Source of the DNA: Acidobacteriota bacterium
GTDB taxonomy: Bacteria; Acidobacteriota; Terriglobia; Acidiferrales; UBA7541
DNA length: 64,000 bases
Direction: 5' to 3'
NCBI GenBank assembly: GCA_003223215.1
Contig: QHYH01000103.1
Location: 1-64,000 of the forward strand
Within the stretch, counting starts at the first letter, position 1; each line of letters opens with the position of its first letter. The position numbers and the translations under genes were made by a program. Under the pieces are notes generated by a model. It made no database searches. It was given only the letters and a program-made list of their open reading frames with translations, and had not been told where the DNA came from. Positions 36,350 through 45,695 of this stretch are shown here, piece by piece.

Positions 36350-36561
36350 ACGATTTAGGGCGTCAGCAAACTCGGACGGCAGATTGCTTGAGGAAACGCG
36401 GGAAAGGCTGTCCAGTTGAATGCAGTTGAAGAGGCTCCTGGCGGTTTCAGTAATGACCCCGTGTAGTTTTTATGCGAGGTTGTCCCGATCCTAGCATTCT
36501 GTCCGGCACCGGGCTGCCTGCCAGAAAACACGACTTCATCGTTCAAAGCCCGGAGGCTCCC

Positions 36562-38064
36562 GTGATCGCCCATGCCCTACTCTGGCTCAGGAACCGACCC
36601 ATTTCATTCCTCCTTGTTTCTCTGATCGTCGTGGTCCCCTTGATGGTCATCAGCTGTAGCGGGGTAAACAACACGATGCAAAGCCCCAATACGGGGACCA
36701 TCAACGTCTCGCTCAGTGATCCTCCCAGTTGCATGCCGCCTACAGGTCACTTCACGCACGTGTTCATCACTGTGCAGTCGGTCGAAGTGCATACCAGTGC
36801 GACTGCAGGCGACAGTTCGGCGGGCTGGCAGGAACTCGCTCCGCAACTCGCTTCCGCTCCTCAGCAGATTGATCTTTTCTCCCAGGCAAACACCAACTGC
36901 GTGCTTGCGCAATTGGGTTCCGCGAGCTTGCCCGTAGGAAGCCTTCAGCAGATTCGCCTCGTGCTGCTGTCCAACGCGCCAGCTGCAGGCGCTGCCACGC
37001 CTTCTCCAAACGCTTGCGCGGGCCACGGCTTCAACTGCGTGGTTACGGATGACGGTTCGATCCACGAGATCATGTTGAGCAGCGAGGCACAAACGGGGTT
37101 GAAAATTCCTCCCGGCCAGATCATGGGAGGTGCCATTCAAGTCGCTGCCGGACAAAGCGTGGATCTGAACATCGATTTCAACGCGTGCTTCTCGATCGTG
37201 CAAGAAGGGAATGGCATCTTCCGCTTGAAGCCCGCCCTGACAGCGGGCGTCGTCAGCGCCAACCATTCCGGCATTGGCGGGCGGGTCGTCGACTCCGTCA
37301 GCAAAACGCCGATCGCTGGAAACGTGCTGGTGGCCATCGAGAAAACCGACAGTACCGGAGTTGACCGCGTCCTCATGCAGACTACGGCAGATTCGCAGGG
37401 CAATTTCCGCTTCTGTCCGATGCCGATGGGAACGTTCGACATCGTAGTTGTTGCGCTTACCGCGAGTAACGCGCCTTATAACGCGACGACCGTAGTGAAT
37501 GTGCCCAACGGTTCGGATCTCGGCGCCATTCCGCTGGTCGCCGAAACCGGTGCCACCGGCCCCGCCAATCTTCAGGGCTTCCTAACCGCGAAGACCGCAA
37601 CCGGCGGCGCTACCGTCGACGTGAGTCTCGCGGCGCTCCAGAGCATCTCGCTTTCCGGCAACGTCACGCGGCAGTTGAATATTCCTCTCCAGAACACAAG
37701 CGCATCAGCGGCGGGCCCGGCGGTGAATTCTACGGGCTTGGTTTCCATCACCGCCAGCAACAGCTGCCCTATGGGAAGTCCCACAGGAGCGAACTGCGCC
37801 CAATACATGCTCGTGGTTCCTGCGAGCAATCCGAGCGTAGCCGTGTTTGCGGCAGGCGGTCTTACGTTCTCAGCGCCGGCGAGCGGCGACGTTCTCTTTA
37901 CCGTGGACGCACAAGCGGCCGTGCCCATGAGCGGTGCAAATCCCGATTGCATGCCGCCCGAGATCATGACCTCCAACGACGCTAGCACACCGCCACAGCC
38001 GCTCAAGGTGACACCCGGCATGACGACGAACGTCGCTCGGATGGACTTCTCCAGTTGTTCCTGA
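36562..38064 (+). CDS. DUF4382 lipoprotein with carboxypeptidase-regulatory-like domain
   Basis: A lipoprotein signal (FLLVSLIVVVPLMVISC, Cys ~31) precedes a DUF4382 domain (~45-240: GTINVSLSDPPSCMPP, FTHVFITVQSVEVHTS, LPVGSLQQIRLVLL). Next comes a beta-sandwich carboxypeptidase-regulatory-like domain (~245-330: GGRVVDSVSKTPIAGNVLVA) and a Thr/Ser/Ala-rich C-terminal part. Exported, probably at the cell surface; no enzyme motif, role unknown. GTG 36562 is preceded by GGAGG at five bases, better than the ATG at 36472, which would bury the signal. Confidence 0.78.
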   Translation: MIAHALLWLRNRPISFLLVSLIVVVPLMVISCSGVNNTMQSPNTGTINVSLSDPPSCMPPTGHFTHVFITVQSVEVHTSATAGDSSAGWQELAPQLASAPQQIDLFSQANTNCVLAQLGSASLPVGSLQQIRLVLLSNAPAAGAATPSPNACAGHGFNCVVTDDGSIHEIMLSSEAQTGLKIPPGQIMGGAIQVAAGQSVDLNIDFNACFSIVQEGNGIFRLKPALTAGVVSANHSGIGGRVVDSVSKTPIAGNVLVAIEKTDSTGVDRVLMQTTADSQGNFRFCPMPMGTFDIVVVALTASNAPYNATTVVNVPNGSDLGAIPLVAETGATGPANLQGFLTAKTATGGATVDVSLAALQSISLSGNVTRQLNIPLQNTSASAAGPAVNSTGLVSITASNSCPMGSPTGANCAQYMLVVPASNPSVAVFAAGGLTFSAPASGDVLFTVDAQAAVPMSGANPDCMPPEIMTSNDASTPPQPLKVTPGMTTNVARMDFSSCS

Positions 38065-38269
38065 TCGGCCTCGCCGCGGGAGTTCCTCCATACACTCGCA
38101 GGCTTGGCCGGCGCCGATTCCCACGCAAGCTGCTACGCTCCTCTTCCGCCGAATTCCGCCGAAAATAATGCGAGACCTCTTCATTGAAACGGTTTAGCAT
38201 GCTTCATGCGGTTTGTCCGGCCGGGGTGTCGGGCCACGCTGTAGAACTGTTGGATCCCAGGAGAAACTC

Positions 38270-40924
38270 GTGCGACGATCGAGGTGTCTTCTCTTTTCGT
38301 TGATTTTTTCCGCCGTCGTTTGTTTTCTAGCTCCAAGTCTCCTCACCGCCGCAAACGGCCCCACGAACCGAACCTACCTTCACAAGAACTGGCAAATCCA
38401 ATCTTCCTGTGAAGCAAAAACCACGGGCGATCAAATCTCCCTCGCGGGCTTTGACGCCGCAGGCTGGCACCGGGCCGAGATTCCGGCGACCGTCGTCGGC
38501 GCTCTGGTCACCGACAAGACGTATCCCGATCCCGATTACGCCATGAATCTGGACTCTTTTCCGGGGATGAGTCACTCGAACACCGAGCTTTTCGCCAATA
38601 CGGATATGCCCGACGGAAGCCCGTTCAAGTGCTCTTGGTGGTACCGAACCGAATTCGTCTCGTCCGCGGGCGCAGACAAGAATGTGTGGCTCAATTTCCT
38701 CGGAATCAATTACCGTGCCAACATCTGGGTCAACGGACAGAAAATCGCCGATGCCAACGATGTCGCCGGAACTTACCGCGCGTATGAATTCAACATCACG
38801 CAATTTCTCAAGCCCGGGAAAACGAATGCTCTTGCCCTGGAAATCTTCGCGCCCGACAAATACGACCTGGGCATCACATGGGTGGATTGGAATCCCACGC
38901 CGCCGGACAAAAACATGGGGATCTGGAAGGAAGTGTTCCTCACCTCCAGCGGAGCCGTCGCCGTGAGAAATCCGTTCGTCTCTTCGAAACTTGACGGGCA
39001 GTACAAGTCCGCCGAATTGACCATCAGCGCGGAACTCCGCAATGCTTCAAAGGCGTCCGTCAAAGGAATGCTGCAGGCAGAATGGGAAGGGATCGCTCTC
39101 GAGCAGCCCGTGGAATTGGCTGCCGTAGAAACGAAGACGGTCAAATTTTCCCCGGAGCAATTCCCGAAACTGAAATTGGCCCATCCCCGGATCTGGTGGC
39201 CGTATCAAATGGGTATGCCGAATCTCTACACCGCAAAGCTGCGCTTCGAAATCGGCAAGCAGATTTCCGACACCGCGAACGTCACGTTTGGCATTCGTGA
39301 AATCACTTCCGAATTGACCGACAAGGGTTATCGCCTCTTCAAGGTCAATGGCCGCAAGCTACTGATTCGAGGCGCAGCCTGGGCGCCCGAGCTGCTCTTC
39401 CGGTGGTCTTCCGCAAAGCTCGACGCCGATCTTGGCTACGTGCGCGACATGCGCCTGAACACCATTCGCCTGGAGGGCCGCCTCGACCGCGACGAATTTT
39501 TCGAAAAAACCGACACGCTCGGCATTCTCGTCATGCCCGGCTGGACCTGCTGCGACGCCTGGGAACGCTGGAAGTATTGGACCGGCGATCAGAGCCACGT
39601 TGCCGCCGCCTCGCTGCGAGATCAAATCACGCGCTTGCGCAATCACCCGAGCGTGTTCGTCTTCCTGAATGGAAGCGACAATCCTCCCCCTCCCGATGTC
39701 GAGCAAATTTATTTGGACATCGAGAAGGAATTGCAATGGCCCAATCCCGTTGTTTCGTCCGCATCGGCGGAGAAAACGACGCTGACCGGCGAGTCCGGCG
39801 TCAAGATGACCGGCCCCTACGAATATGTACCGCCGGCTTACTGGCTTCAAGACACGGAAGCCGGGGGCGCGTACGGCTACAACACCGAAACCAGTCCCGG
39901 CCCGGCCATTCCTCCCCGCGAGTCCCTGGAAAAATTCATTCCCAACGACCATCTCTGGCCAATCGACGAAGCGTGGAACTATCACGCGGGCGGCGAACGC
40001 TTTACTAACGTGAACATTTTCACCGACGGTTTAAATCGTCGCTACGGCGAAGCCACTTCCCTCGACGACTATGAGCGCAAGGCTCAGGCCATGACCTACG
40101 ACGGCGAGCGTGCCATGTTCGAAGCCTATGGCCGCAACAAATACACCGCCACCGGGGTGATTCAGTGGATGCTCAACAACGCCTGGCCCTCTCTGATTTG
40201 GCACCTGTACGACTTTTATCTGGTCCCTGCCGGCGGTTATTTTGGAACCAAGAAAGCCTGCGAGCCCGTGCACGTGCAGTATTCCTACGACGGCAATTCC
40301 GTCTACGTGATCAACACCACGCATGAAGCTCTGAAGGGAATGAAGGTGTCCGCGAGAATCTACAACATCGATGCCAAGGAAAAAACCTCGCGCAATACGA
40401 CGCTTGATCTAGCGGAAGACAACAGCACCAAGGCCTTTGACCTGCCCACGCCCGAGGGTCTTTCCACCACGTATTTCCTCAAACTTCAGCTGCACGATGC
40501 CACGGGAAAACTCGTCAGCGATAATTTCTACTGGCTATCCACCAAGCCCGATGTGCTCGACTGGGCCGGGAGAAGCGACACGGTCTACACACCGCAAAAG
40601 GATTTCGGCGACTTGACCGGACTAAACGGCCTGCCAAAGGCCAAAGTGACGATCACCAAAACAACAGGTGGAACCGGATCAGAACAGTGGATGACCGTTT
40701 CGCTGGTCAACCACGGCGACACCGTGGCCTTCATGATTCATCCGCGCCTCACACGCGGCAAGGGCGGCGAAGACGTGGTGCCCGTTTTCTGGAGCGACAA
40801 TTATTTCTCGTTATTGCCGGGAGAGAAAAAATCCGTCACGGTGCGCTTTGACAATTCTTCGCTTGCGGGGACGACCCCGAGACTCGTTGTGGACGGTTGG
40901 AACCTCGAACCGGTGGCGCGATAA
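38270..40924 (+). CDS. GH2 exo-beta-D-glucosaminidase-like glycosidase
   Basis: About 884 residues with a signal peptide. In order: jelly-roll sugar-binding domain (WWYRTEF, VWLNFLGINYRANIWVNG), immunoglobulin-like domain, TIM barrel (KLLIRGAAWAPELLF; NTIRLEGRLDRDEFFEKTD) and C-terminal beta domains. The likely acid/base Asp is in FLNGSDNPP (~residue 468) and the nucleophile Glu in YNTETSPG (~540), close to the GSD and ET positions of chitosan-degrading CsxA enzymes. Expected to release glucosamine from chitosan oligomers; mannosidase-type activity remains possible. GTG 38270 has AGGAG six bases upstream. The 3' end overlaps a convergent regulator. Confidence 0.84.
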   Translation: MRRSRCLLFSLIFSAVVCFLAPSLLTAANGPTNRTYLHKNWQIQSSCEAKTTGDQISLAGFDAAGWHRAEIPATVVGALVTDKTYPDPDYAMNLDSFPGMSHSNTELFANTDMPDGSPFKCSWWYRTEFVSSAGADKNVWLNFLGINYRANIWVNGQKIADANDVAGTYRAYEFNITQFLKPGKTNALALEIFAPDKYDLGITWVDWNPTPPDKNMGIWKEVFLTSSGAVAVRNPFVSSKLDGQYKSAELTISAELRNASKASVKGMLQAEWEGIALEQPVELAAVETKTVKFSPEQFPKLKLAHPRIWWPYQMGMPNLYTAKLRFEIGKQISDTANVTFGIREITSELTDKGYRLFKVNGRKLLIRGAAWAPELLFRWSSAKLDADLGYVRDMRLNTIRLEGRLDRDEFFEKTDTLGILVMPGWTCCDAWERWKYWTGDQSHVAAASLRDQITRLRNHPSVFVFLNGSDNPPPPDVEQIYLDIEKELQWPNPVVSSASAEKTTLTGESGVKMTGPYEYVPPAYWLQDTEAGGAYGYNTETSPGPAIPPRESLEKFIPNDHLWPIDEAWNYHAGGERFTNVNIFTDGLNRRYGEATSLDDYERKAQAMTYDGERAMFEAYGRNKYTATGVIQWMLNNAWPSLIWHLYDFYLVPAGGYFGTKKACEPVHVQYSYDGNSVYVINTTHEALKGMKVSARIYNIDAKEKTSRNTTLDLAEDNSTKAFDLPTPEGLSTTYFLKLQLHDATGKLVSDNFYWLSTKPDVLDWAGRSDTVYTPQKDFGDLTGLNGLPKAKVTITKTTGGTGSEQWMTVSLVNHGDTVAFMIHPRLTRGKGGEDVVPVFWSDNYFSLLPGEKKSVTVRFDNSSLAGTTPRLVVDGWNLEPVAR

Positions 40925-41352
40925 ACCAGGCGTTGTGTTTGCTGCTCTGCGGGATGGCCCACAGGCACAGCGGGTTCGTTTGGCGCGCGGGCGGCCATTG
41001 CCGGACGATGCCCGTCGAGCCGCTCCACTGGCGCGACGAAGCAGTAGCCCAGGCGCGGACGCGTTTCGATGAACCGCGGGCTTTGCGCTAAATCTCCAAG
41101 GACACTGCGAAGCTTGTTCACCGCCGTATTCAGGCTGTGGTCGAAGGCCACGTAGGTGTCGGGCCACAGTTTTTCGCACAGCGTCTTTCGCCGTACCACC
41201 TGTCCGGCGCTTTCGATCAAAGTCTCCAGAATTTGGAAGGGTTTTTCTTCCAGCTGGATGCGCATGCCGCGTTTACGAAGCTCCCGCGATTCGAACGAGA
41301 CTTCGAACGCGCCAAAGCGCACCAGGGAAGGCAAGTTTTTCTCGTCACTCAT
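40801..41352 (-). CDS. Winged-helix (OmpR/CadC-type) regulator, truncated
   Basis: Residues ~10-105 are an OmpR/PhoB-type winged helix (VRFGAFEVSFESRELRKRG, LETLIESAGQVVRRKTLCEKLW, FDHSLNTAVNKLRSVLGD, FIETRPRLGYCFVAPV). Acidobacterial relatives normally continue into a membrane helix and a TPR or beta-propeller sensor. Here only ~75 low-complexity residues follow, and the last 124 bp are antisense to the GH2 gene. Likely a truncated regulator; it may still bind DNA. ATG 41352 begins MSDEKNLPS; the open frame upstream looks non-coding. Confidence 0.66.
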   Translation of the reverse strand: MSDEKNLPSLVRFGAFEVSFESRELRKRGMRIQLEEKPFQILETLIESAGQVVRRKTLCEKLWPDTYVAFDHSLNTAVNKLRSVLGDLAQSPRFIETRPRLGYCFVAPVERLDGHRPAMAARAPNEPAVPVGHPAEQQTQRLVYRATGSRFQPSTTSLGVVPASEELSKRTVTDFFSPGNNEK

Positions 41353-42340
41353 GCGCCCTGCCCGCGGGGTTCCCTGGCCTCGACCCCCAGGTTGCCCGCC
41401 GATGCTTTCCTTGTCCTCTTGAGTTTTTCGCCTAAGTCTCCATTCCCCAAAGGCTGTAACGCTGATAAAGACTTGTTCTTTCGTTGTTTTATTCCCGCCA
41501 ACCTTTTGCCATGAAACCCCAAAGCGTTTTCTCCGGTGCGCCCATTGCCGCGCCTCGCCGGGACGCAGAAGAAAGGAGCTCGAAAGCGAACCGGTTTTCG
41601 TGGAGGCCGCGGACTGCAGGCCTTCGAAGGTCACCAATCTCGAAGTCCTGCGCGTTTTGCTGAGCATCGTTTCCAGACCTGGCAGGACAAAGCAGGCAAC
41701 GCTCTTCCCATCACCGATACCGACATCGGTTTCCGCGGTTCCACCGGCGCCGACCGTTTCCTTCGCAGACCTCACCCAGACACAAGGAGAAACGAACCCC
41801 GAGTCTCTCAATGGAGGTACTTTGCAAGCGAATCTGATCATTCCGGAGCCCTGCCATTTCCTGAACCCCGCTCTGGGTCCGGTGGCCCTCATTCGTCCGA
41901 CCTCGACCAGGCTCAACGGTGCGGTGGCGGCAATCCAGGGCTTCGTGGATGACGGACTGTTCATCGGGCAGAAGGATCCCGCCTTCCTGAACACGGTCTT
42001 CCGGTTGGCGGAGGAGGCTGACGACGCTCGCCGGGCGCTCTAAGTCGTTCTGCTTTGCGGTCCCCGGTTCTAAAGGATCTCCGGCAACTTGTGGGTCCGG
42101 GCCTCATTAAGCCAGGGCCACTTCTTATTTTCTAAGTGGGGTCGACATTAGAATCACCCGGCATCGGGGGGCCTCAAAGACTGATTTTCCTTCTGTTCCC
42201 CCCGGCTCTATTTCCCAATTCACGCAACCATTACGCGCTCGTCCAACATCCAATGCGGTAGAATTGGGGGGGTAGGCAACTCCGCCTGGGAGAACGCGGA
42301 GACCACCAGCTTTTAAAGAATCGGGATGAGAGAGGGAGGT
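41353..42340 (+). other. No gene recognised (~1 kb)
   Basis: Open frames exist on both strands (for example 41600-42043 plus, and the upstream extension of the regulator frame on minus) but none has a family motif or a good ribosome site. It may hold the missing effector part of a regulator or another decayed gene. The end (42240-42340) should contain the promoter of the next gene. Confidence 0.5.
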
Positions 42341-43174
42341 ATGCGTAACCTGAAGCGTTTTTTCACTGCCATCATCGTGGGGCTGTTTTTTGTGAGTTTG
42401 GCCGCCGCCGACACTCTGGAGCTCAAGAGCGGCAGAGTTGTGCAGGGAAAGTATCTCGGTGGCACGCAGCACATTCTTCGTTTTGAAGTGAACGGCGAAG
42501 TTCAAACCTTTAGCACCAATGACATTGTCGCGCTGACCTTTACCGGCCGGTCCTCGAGTCCGGCGCCTGCGGCGGTCGACGCTCCCGCGGCTGCACCAAC
42601 GCCCGTACCTGCCGCTGCCCCTGCGCCAGCACCGGCGCCCGCCGCTGCAAATGGCGTGGTCACCATTCCCGCCGGACAGTCCGTGCTTATCCGCATGATT
42701 GATGGTGTTGACTCTTCGAAAAACCATGTCGGCGACGTCTTCCACGCCAGCCTTGAGACGGACCTGACCGTTGGTGACACCCTCGTCGCGCGCAAGGGAA
42801 CGGACGTCTATGGCCGGCTCGCCGAAGCGCAGAAGAGTGGAAACTTCTCCGGTAGATCGGAGTTGCAGTTGGAACTGACGCGCCTAGTCATTGACGGGCA
42901 CGACTATCCGATCGTCAGCAGTGACTACACGCTGCAGGGCAAGGGACAAGGTTCGTCCACGGCCAAAAAAGTTGGCGGGGGCGCCGCCGTTGGGGCCATT
43001 ATCGGCGCCATCGCCGGCGGCGGCAAGGGCGCTGCGATTGGCGCGGCGGCTGGCGGAGCCACCGGCGGTGCGGTACAAGTACTGACCAAGGGTGCGCAGG
43101 TCAAGATCCCCAGCGAAACGCTGCTGGAATTCCGCCTGCAGCAGCCCGTGAGCGTCACGCCCAGTCAAAGTTAA
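42341..43174 (+). CDS. Exported protein with Pro/Ala linker and glycine-zipper segment
   Basis: A signal peptide (FFTAIIVGLFFVSLAAAD) leads to a small beta domain (TLELKSGRVVQGKYLGGTQH...DIVALTF), then a Pro/Ala linker (~75-105). A second domain (VTIPAGQSVLIRMIDGVDSS...) resembles beta-rich exported domains of unknown role. A glycine-zipper stretch (GGGAAVGAIIGAIAGGGKGA) follows at ~215-250. The zipper suggests membrane insertion or oligomerisation. Specific function unknown. ATG 42341 has AGAGGGAGG immediately upstream; ATG 42326 is also possible. Confidence 0.72.
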   Translation: MRNLKRFFTAIIVGLFFVSLAAADTLELKSGRVVQGKYLGGTQHILRFEVNGEVQTFSTNDIVALTFTGRSSSPAPAAVDAPAAAPTPVPAAAPAPAPAPAAANGVVTIPAGQSVLIRMIDGVDSSKNHVGDVFHASLETDLTVGDTLVARKGTDVYGRLAEAQKSGNFSGRSELQLELTRLVIDGHDYPIVSSDYTLQGKGQGSSTAKKVGGGAAVGAIIGAIAGGGKGAAIGAAAGGATGGAVQVLTKGAQVKIPSETLLEFRLQQPVSVTPSQS

Positions 43175-43207
43175 GGCCTTATCCGACGGTCACTTTGCGC
43201 GAGGGTT

Positions 43208-43239
43208 GACGAAAGGCGCGCTACGGCTCGCCTTTCGTC
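43208..43239 (+). terminator. Strong hairpin after glycine-zipper gene
   Basis: A perfect 11-bp stem GACGAAAGGCG/CGCCTTTCGTC with a 10-base loop, 34 bp after the stop. No long U tract follows (GTGTTCC), so termination is likely but not certain. Confidence 0.5.
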
Positions 43240-43333
43240 GTGTTCCGCAGCCGTTCCTCTGCTTGGTAGCATTGCCGGATTGGAACCATTCACCGCACTT
43301 TCCCCCTTGCCACTCCTGCTGTTAGTCACTAAG

Positions 43334-43360
43334 ATAACACCCTACAGTTGGGGTGATTAT
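43334..43360 (+). promoter_or_regulatory. Inverted repeat, candidate XRE autoregulator operator
   Basis: ATAACACCC, 8 bases, then GGGTGATTAT: an almost perfect dyad ending 17 bp before the ATG of the XRE regulator. Such dyads are usual operators of XRE/lambda-repressor-like autoregulators; binding is inferred. Confidence 0.45.
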
Positions 43361-43377
43361 TTCAAGGCGGAGAGACC

Positions 43378-43797
43378 ATGCCAAAAGAAAAGCCTCGGGT
43401 GAACATCGGAGAAGTCATCAAAACCTATCGCAGCCAGCGCGGCTTGTCGCAGGGCGACATCGAGCGCCGCACCGGGCTCCTGCGCTGCTACCTTTCGCGC
43501 GTCGAAAACGGCCACACCGTGCCCTCGCTCGAAACGCTGGCCAAAATCGCCGAGGCCATGGACATTTCGCTCGCGGACTTTTTCCCCGGCACGGAGACGC
43601 CGCGCGATCGGGAGACGCAAAAGGCGCTCGGCGAGCTCTCCCAGGACGAGATTCGTTTCCTCGCGGAGATCAAAAAGTACAGCACCACGCTTTCCGAAGG
43701 TGACAAGCGCTTGGTTTTAGCCATGATCCGCAAAATGGCCACGCTGCTTCCGCCGCAGGCGGTCAAGAAACTCGTCGCCCGCCGCCCCACGGCCTAG
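43378..43797 (+). CDS. XRE-family transcriptional regulator
   Basis: 139 residues. An N-terminal lambda-repressor-type helix-turn-helix (~9-64: IGEVIKTYRSQRGLSQGDIE, YLSRVENGHTVPSLETLAKIAEAM) is followed by a helical C-terminal part (~75-130) without a known ligand domain. GGCGGAGAG precedes ATG 43378. Single gene between two hairpin/dyad elements; probably autoregulated through the dyad just upstream. Confidence 0.88.
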   Translation: MPKEKPRVNIGEVIKTYRSQRGLSQGDIERRTGLLRCYLSRVENGHTVPSLETLAKIAEAMDISLADFFPGTETPRDRETQKALGELSQDEIRFLAEIKKYSTTLSEGDKRLVLAMIRKMATLLPPQAVKKLVARRPTA

Positions 43798-43934
43798 CCG
43801 ACCAGGTCATAGGTCTGCCGGGCTGAACCCCGGCGGAGGAAAAGTGGAACCCCTCTTGGGCCTAGAGAAGCGCGGGTCTTGCGCCGACCACCTAACATCC
43901 GAATGGGGGGCTGCTCTGCTACAATGCAGGCAAG

Positions 43935-45695
43935 ATGGCGCGCACCTTTAGCAGGCCGCGTTTTGTTGAACTCCTCGTCAAAACACTATTCGTTTCGCTG
44001 GTAGCGGCGGCAGTTTCCCGACCGCAACCAGCTGCTCGGCCCGCTCAAGCGCCCGCGCCAGCCGCAAATTCACAAAAAATCTACGTGGTTTTGCCTTTTG
44101 AGAATGCCGGTGCGCCGGCCAAACTCGACTGGCTCAGTGAAGGGCTGGAAGAGCTGACCATCGAGCGCCTTACCGCCGCGGGAGAACAAGTCTATTCGCA
44201 CGCGGGGAGAGCCGCCGAACTCGAGCGCTACGGGCTGCCGAGCGGCTCCACGTTCAGCCGCGCAACGATGCTGCGCGTTGCCGAAGATCTGGACGCGGAT
44301 TACGTCATCTACGGAAAATATGCCGCCAAAGGCAGTACACTCACCGTCGAAATGCGCGTCCTCAGGATGGATCCTTTGGCGCTGCGTGCGCCGATACAGG
44401 AAAGCGGTCCGCTCGAATCGCTGATGGAACTGCACACCCGTGTGCTTTGGCGGACGCTGTCTTCGGGCACCGGGCATTACGCGCTGAGCCTCGCGGATTT
44501 CACCAAGCGGCAGCGGCCGCTGCGCATGGATGCGTTCGAGCAATACGCGCGCGGGCTGCAGGCTGCCGACCCGGAAGCCAAGCTGGCGCACTTGCACGAA
44601 GCAGCGCGCTTGGAGCCCGAATGGCTCGATCCGATTTTCGCGCTGGGAGAAGCCTATTTTTCAAAAAAGGACTACAACGCGGCGCTGGCCTGGTTCTTCA
44701 AGATTCCCAAGACGTATGACCGGTATGGCGAAGCGCTTTTTTTCAGCGGAGTTTGCCGCTTGCAATCGAATCAGGCAGACCTTGCCGAGCAAGCTTTCCA
44801 TACGCTGCAAGAAACTTTAAAGAGTAAGACCGGAAATGGTGCCGACTTGCCGGAAGTCCTGAATGACCTGGCAATCGCGCAAGCCCGTCAGGGCAAGGGG
44901 GCGGCCGCGCAAGCCAGCCTTCGCCGGGCGGCGGAACTGGCTCCGGGAGAAGACGACTATTCGGTCAATCTCGGCTTGCTCGCGCTCGAGAGCGACGATG
45001 CCGCGGCCGCCGCGGACTATTTCCGCGAGGCTGCCGAGCGCGAGCCGGACAGCGCGGAGGACCGCGCTTTGCTGATCCTGTCGCTCGAAAGAGCGGAAAG
45101 GAATGCGGAAGCCGACCAGGAACGCGAAGCGGCGAAAGAAGCTTTTGGCCCAAACGGGTTGCCGGTGATTCGCTTGGATAACTCGCCAGACAAAAAGAAC
45201 GAAGCTCTGGCGCGTTTGACGCGGATCAAGACGGAACTGGACGTGAGCGAACTCCGCGCGGAACCGGCGGAAGCTCCCGCCGATGCTGCTTCGGCTGCGG
45301 CGGGGAACGACACGCCGGCCACGCGCATCCGCCGGGGCAGGCAAGAACTTGCCGTCGGGCATTTGGAGGCGGCCGAAAAAGAATTTCGCGCTGCGCTTGC
45401 GGCGGAGCCGGGCAATGCCGCGGCGCATCGCGGCTTGGGAGAAATCGCGCGCCGCCAAGGCAAGATGGAGGAGGCGGTCAAGGAATTGCAAGCGTCGTTG
45501 GCGACTCGCGACTCGGCGGAAGTCCGTACCATGCTGGCGAAAATCTATTTGGACCAGAAGAAACCCGAGCTGGCGCGGGCGGAGGCGGAAAAAGCCGTGA
45601 AGCTTGCGCCCAATTATGCGGGGGCGAAGCAGTTGCTTGAGCATTTGCAGAATTCCAAGGCCACTGCCAAGAAGCCGGGCGGGGGTGCGCCATGA
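43935..45695 (+). CDS. Exported TPR-repeat protein
   Basis: 586 residues. A signal peptide (~10-30) precedes a TolB-N-like/FlgO-like domain (~48-170: KIYVVLPFENAGAPAKLDWL, SEGLEELTIERLTAAGEQVY, ADYVIYGKYAAKG). About eight TPR repeats then run from ~195 to the end, with an Ala/Pro linker near 440-460. It would act as a scaffold in the periplasm. The stop overlaps the next gene (ATGA), so it heads a plus-strand operon with the NfeD, slipin and SPOR genes. Confidence 0.8.
   Translation: MARTFSRPRFVELLVKTLFVSLVAAAVSRPQPAARPAQAPAPAANSQKIYVVLPFENAGAPAKLDWLSEGLEELTIERLTAAGEQVYSHAGRAAELERYGLPSGSTFSRATMLRVAEDLDADYVIYGKYAAKGSTLTVEMRVLRMDPLALRAPIQESGPLESLMELHTRVLWRTLSSGTGHYALSLADFTKRQRPLRMDAFEQYARGLQAADPEAKLAHLHEAARLEPEWLDPIFALGEAYFSKKDYNAALAWFFKIPKTYDRYGEALFFSGVCRLQSNQADLAEQAFHTLQETLKSKTGNGADLPEVLNDLAIAQARQGKGAAAQASLRRAAELAPGEDDYSVNLGLLALESDDAAAAADYFREAAEREPDSAEDRALLILSLERAERNAEADQEREAAKEAFGPNGLPVIRLDNSPDKKNEALARLTRIKTELDVSELRAEPAEAPADAASAAAGNDTPATRIRRGRQELAVGHLEAAEKEFRAALAAEPGNAAAHRGLGEIARRQGKMEEAVKELQASLATRDSAEVRTMLAKIYLDQKKPELARAEAEKAVKLAPNYAGAKQLLEHLQNSKATAKKPGGGAP

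Noticed and set aside
41600-42043. 147-aa plus-strand ORF
   Set aside because: No family motif or ribosome site; composition not protein-like enough to call.
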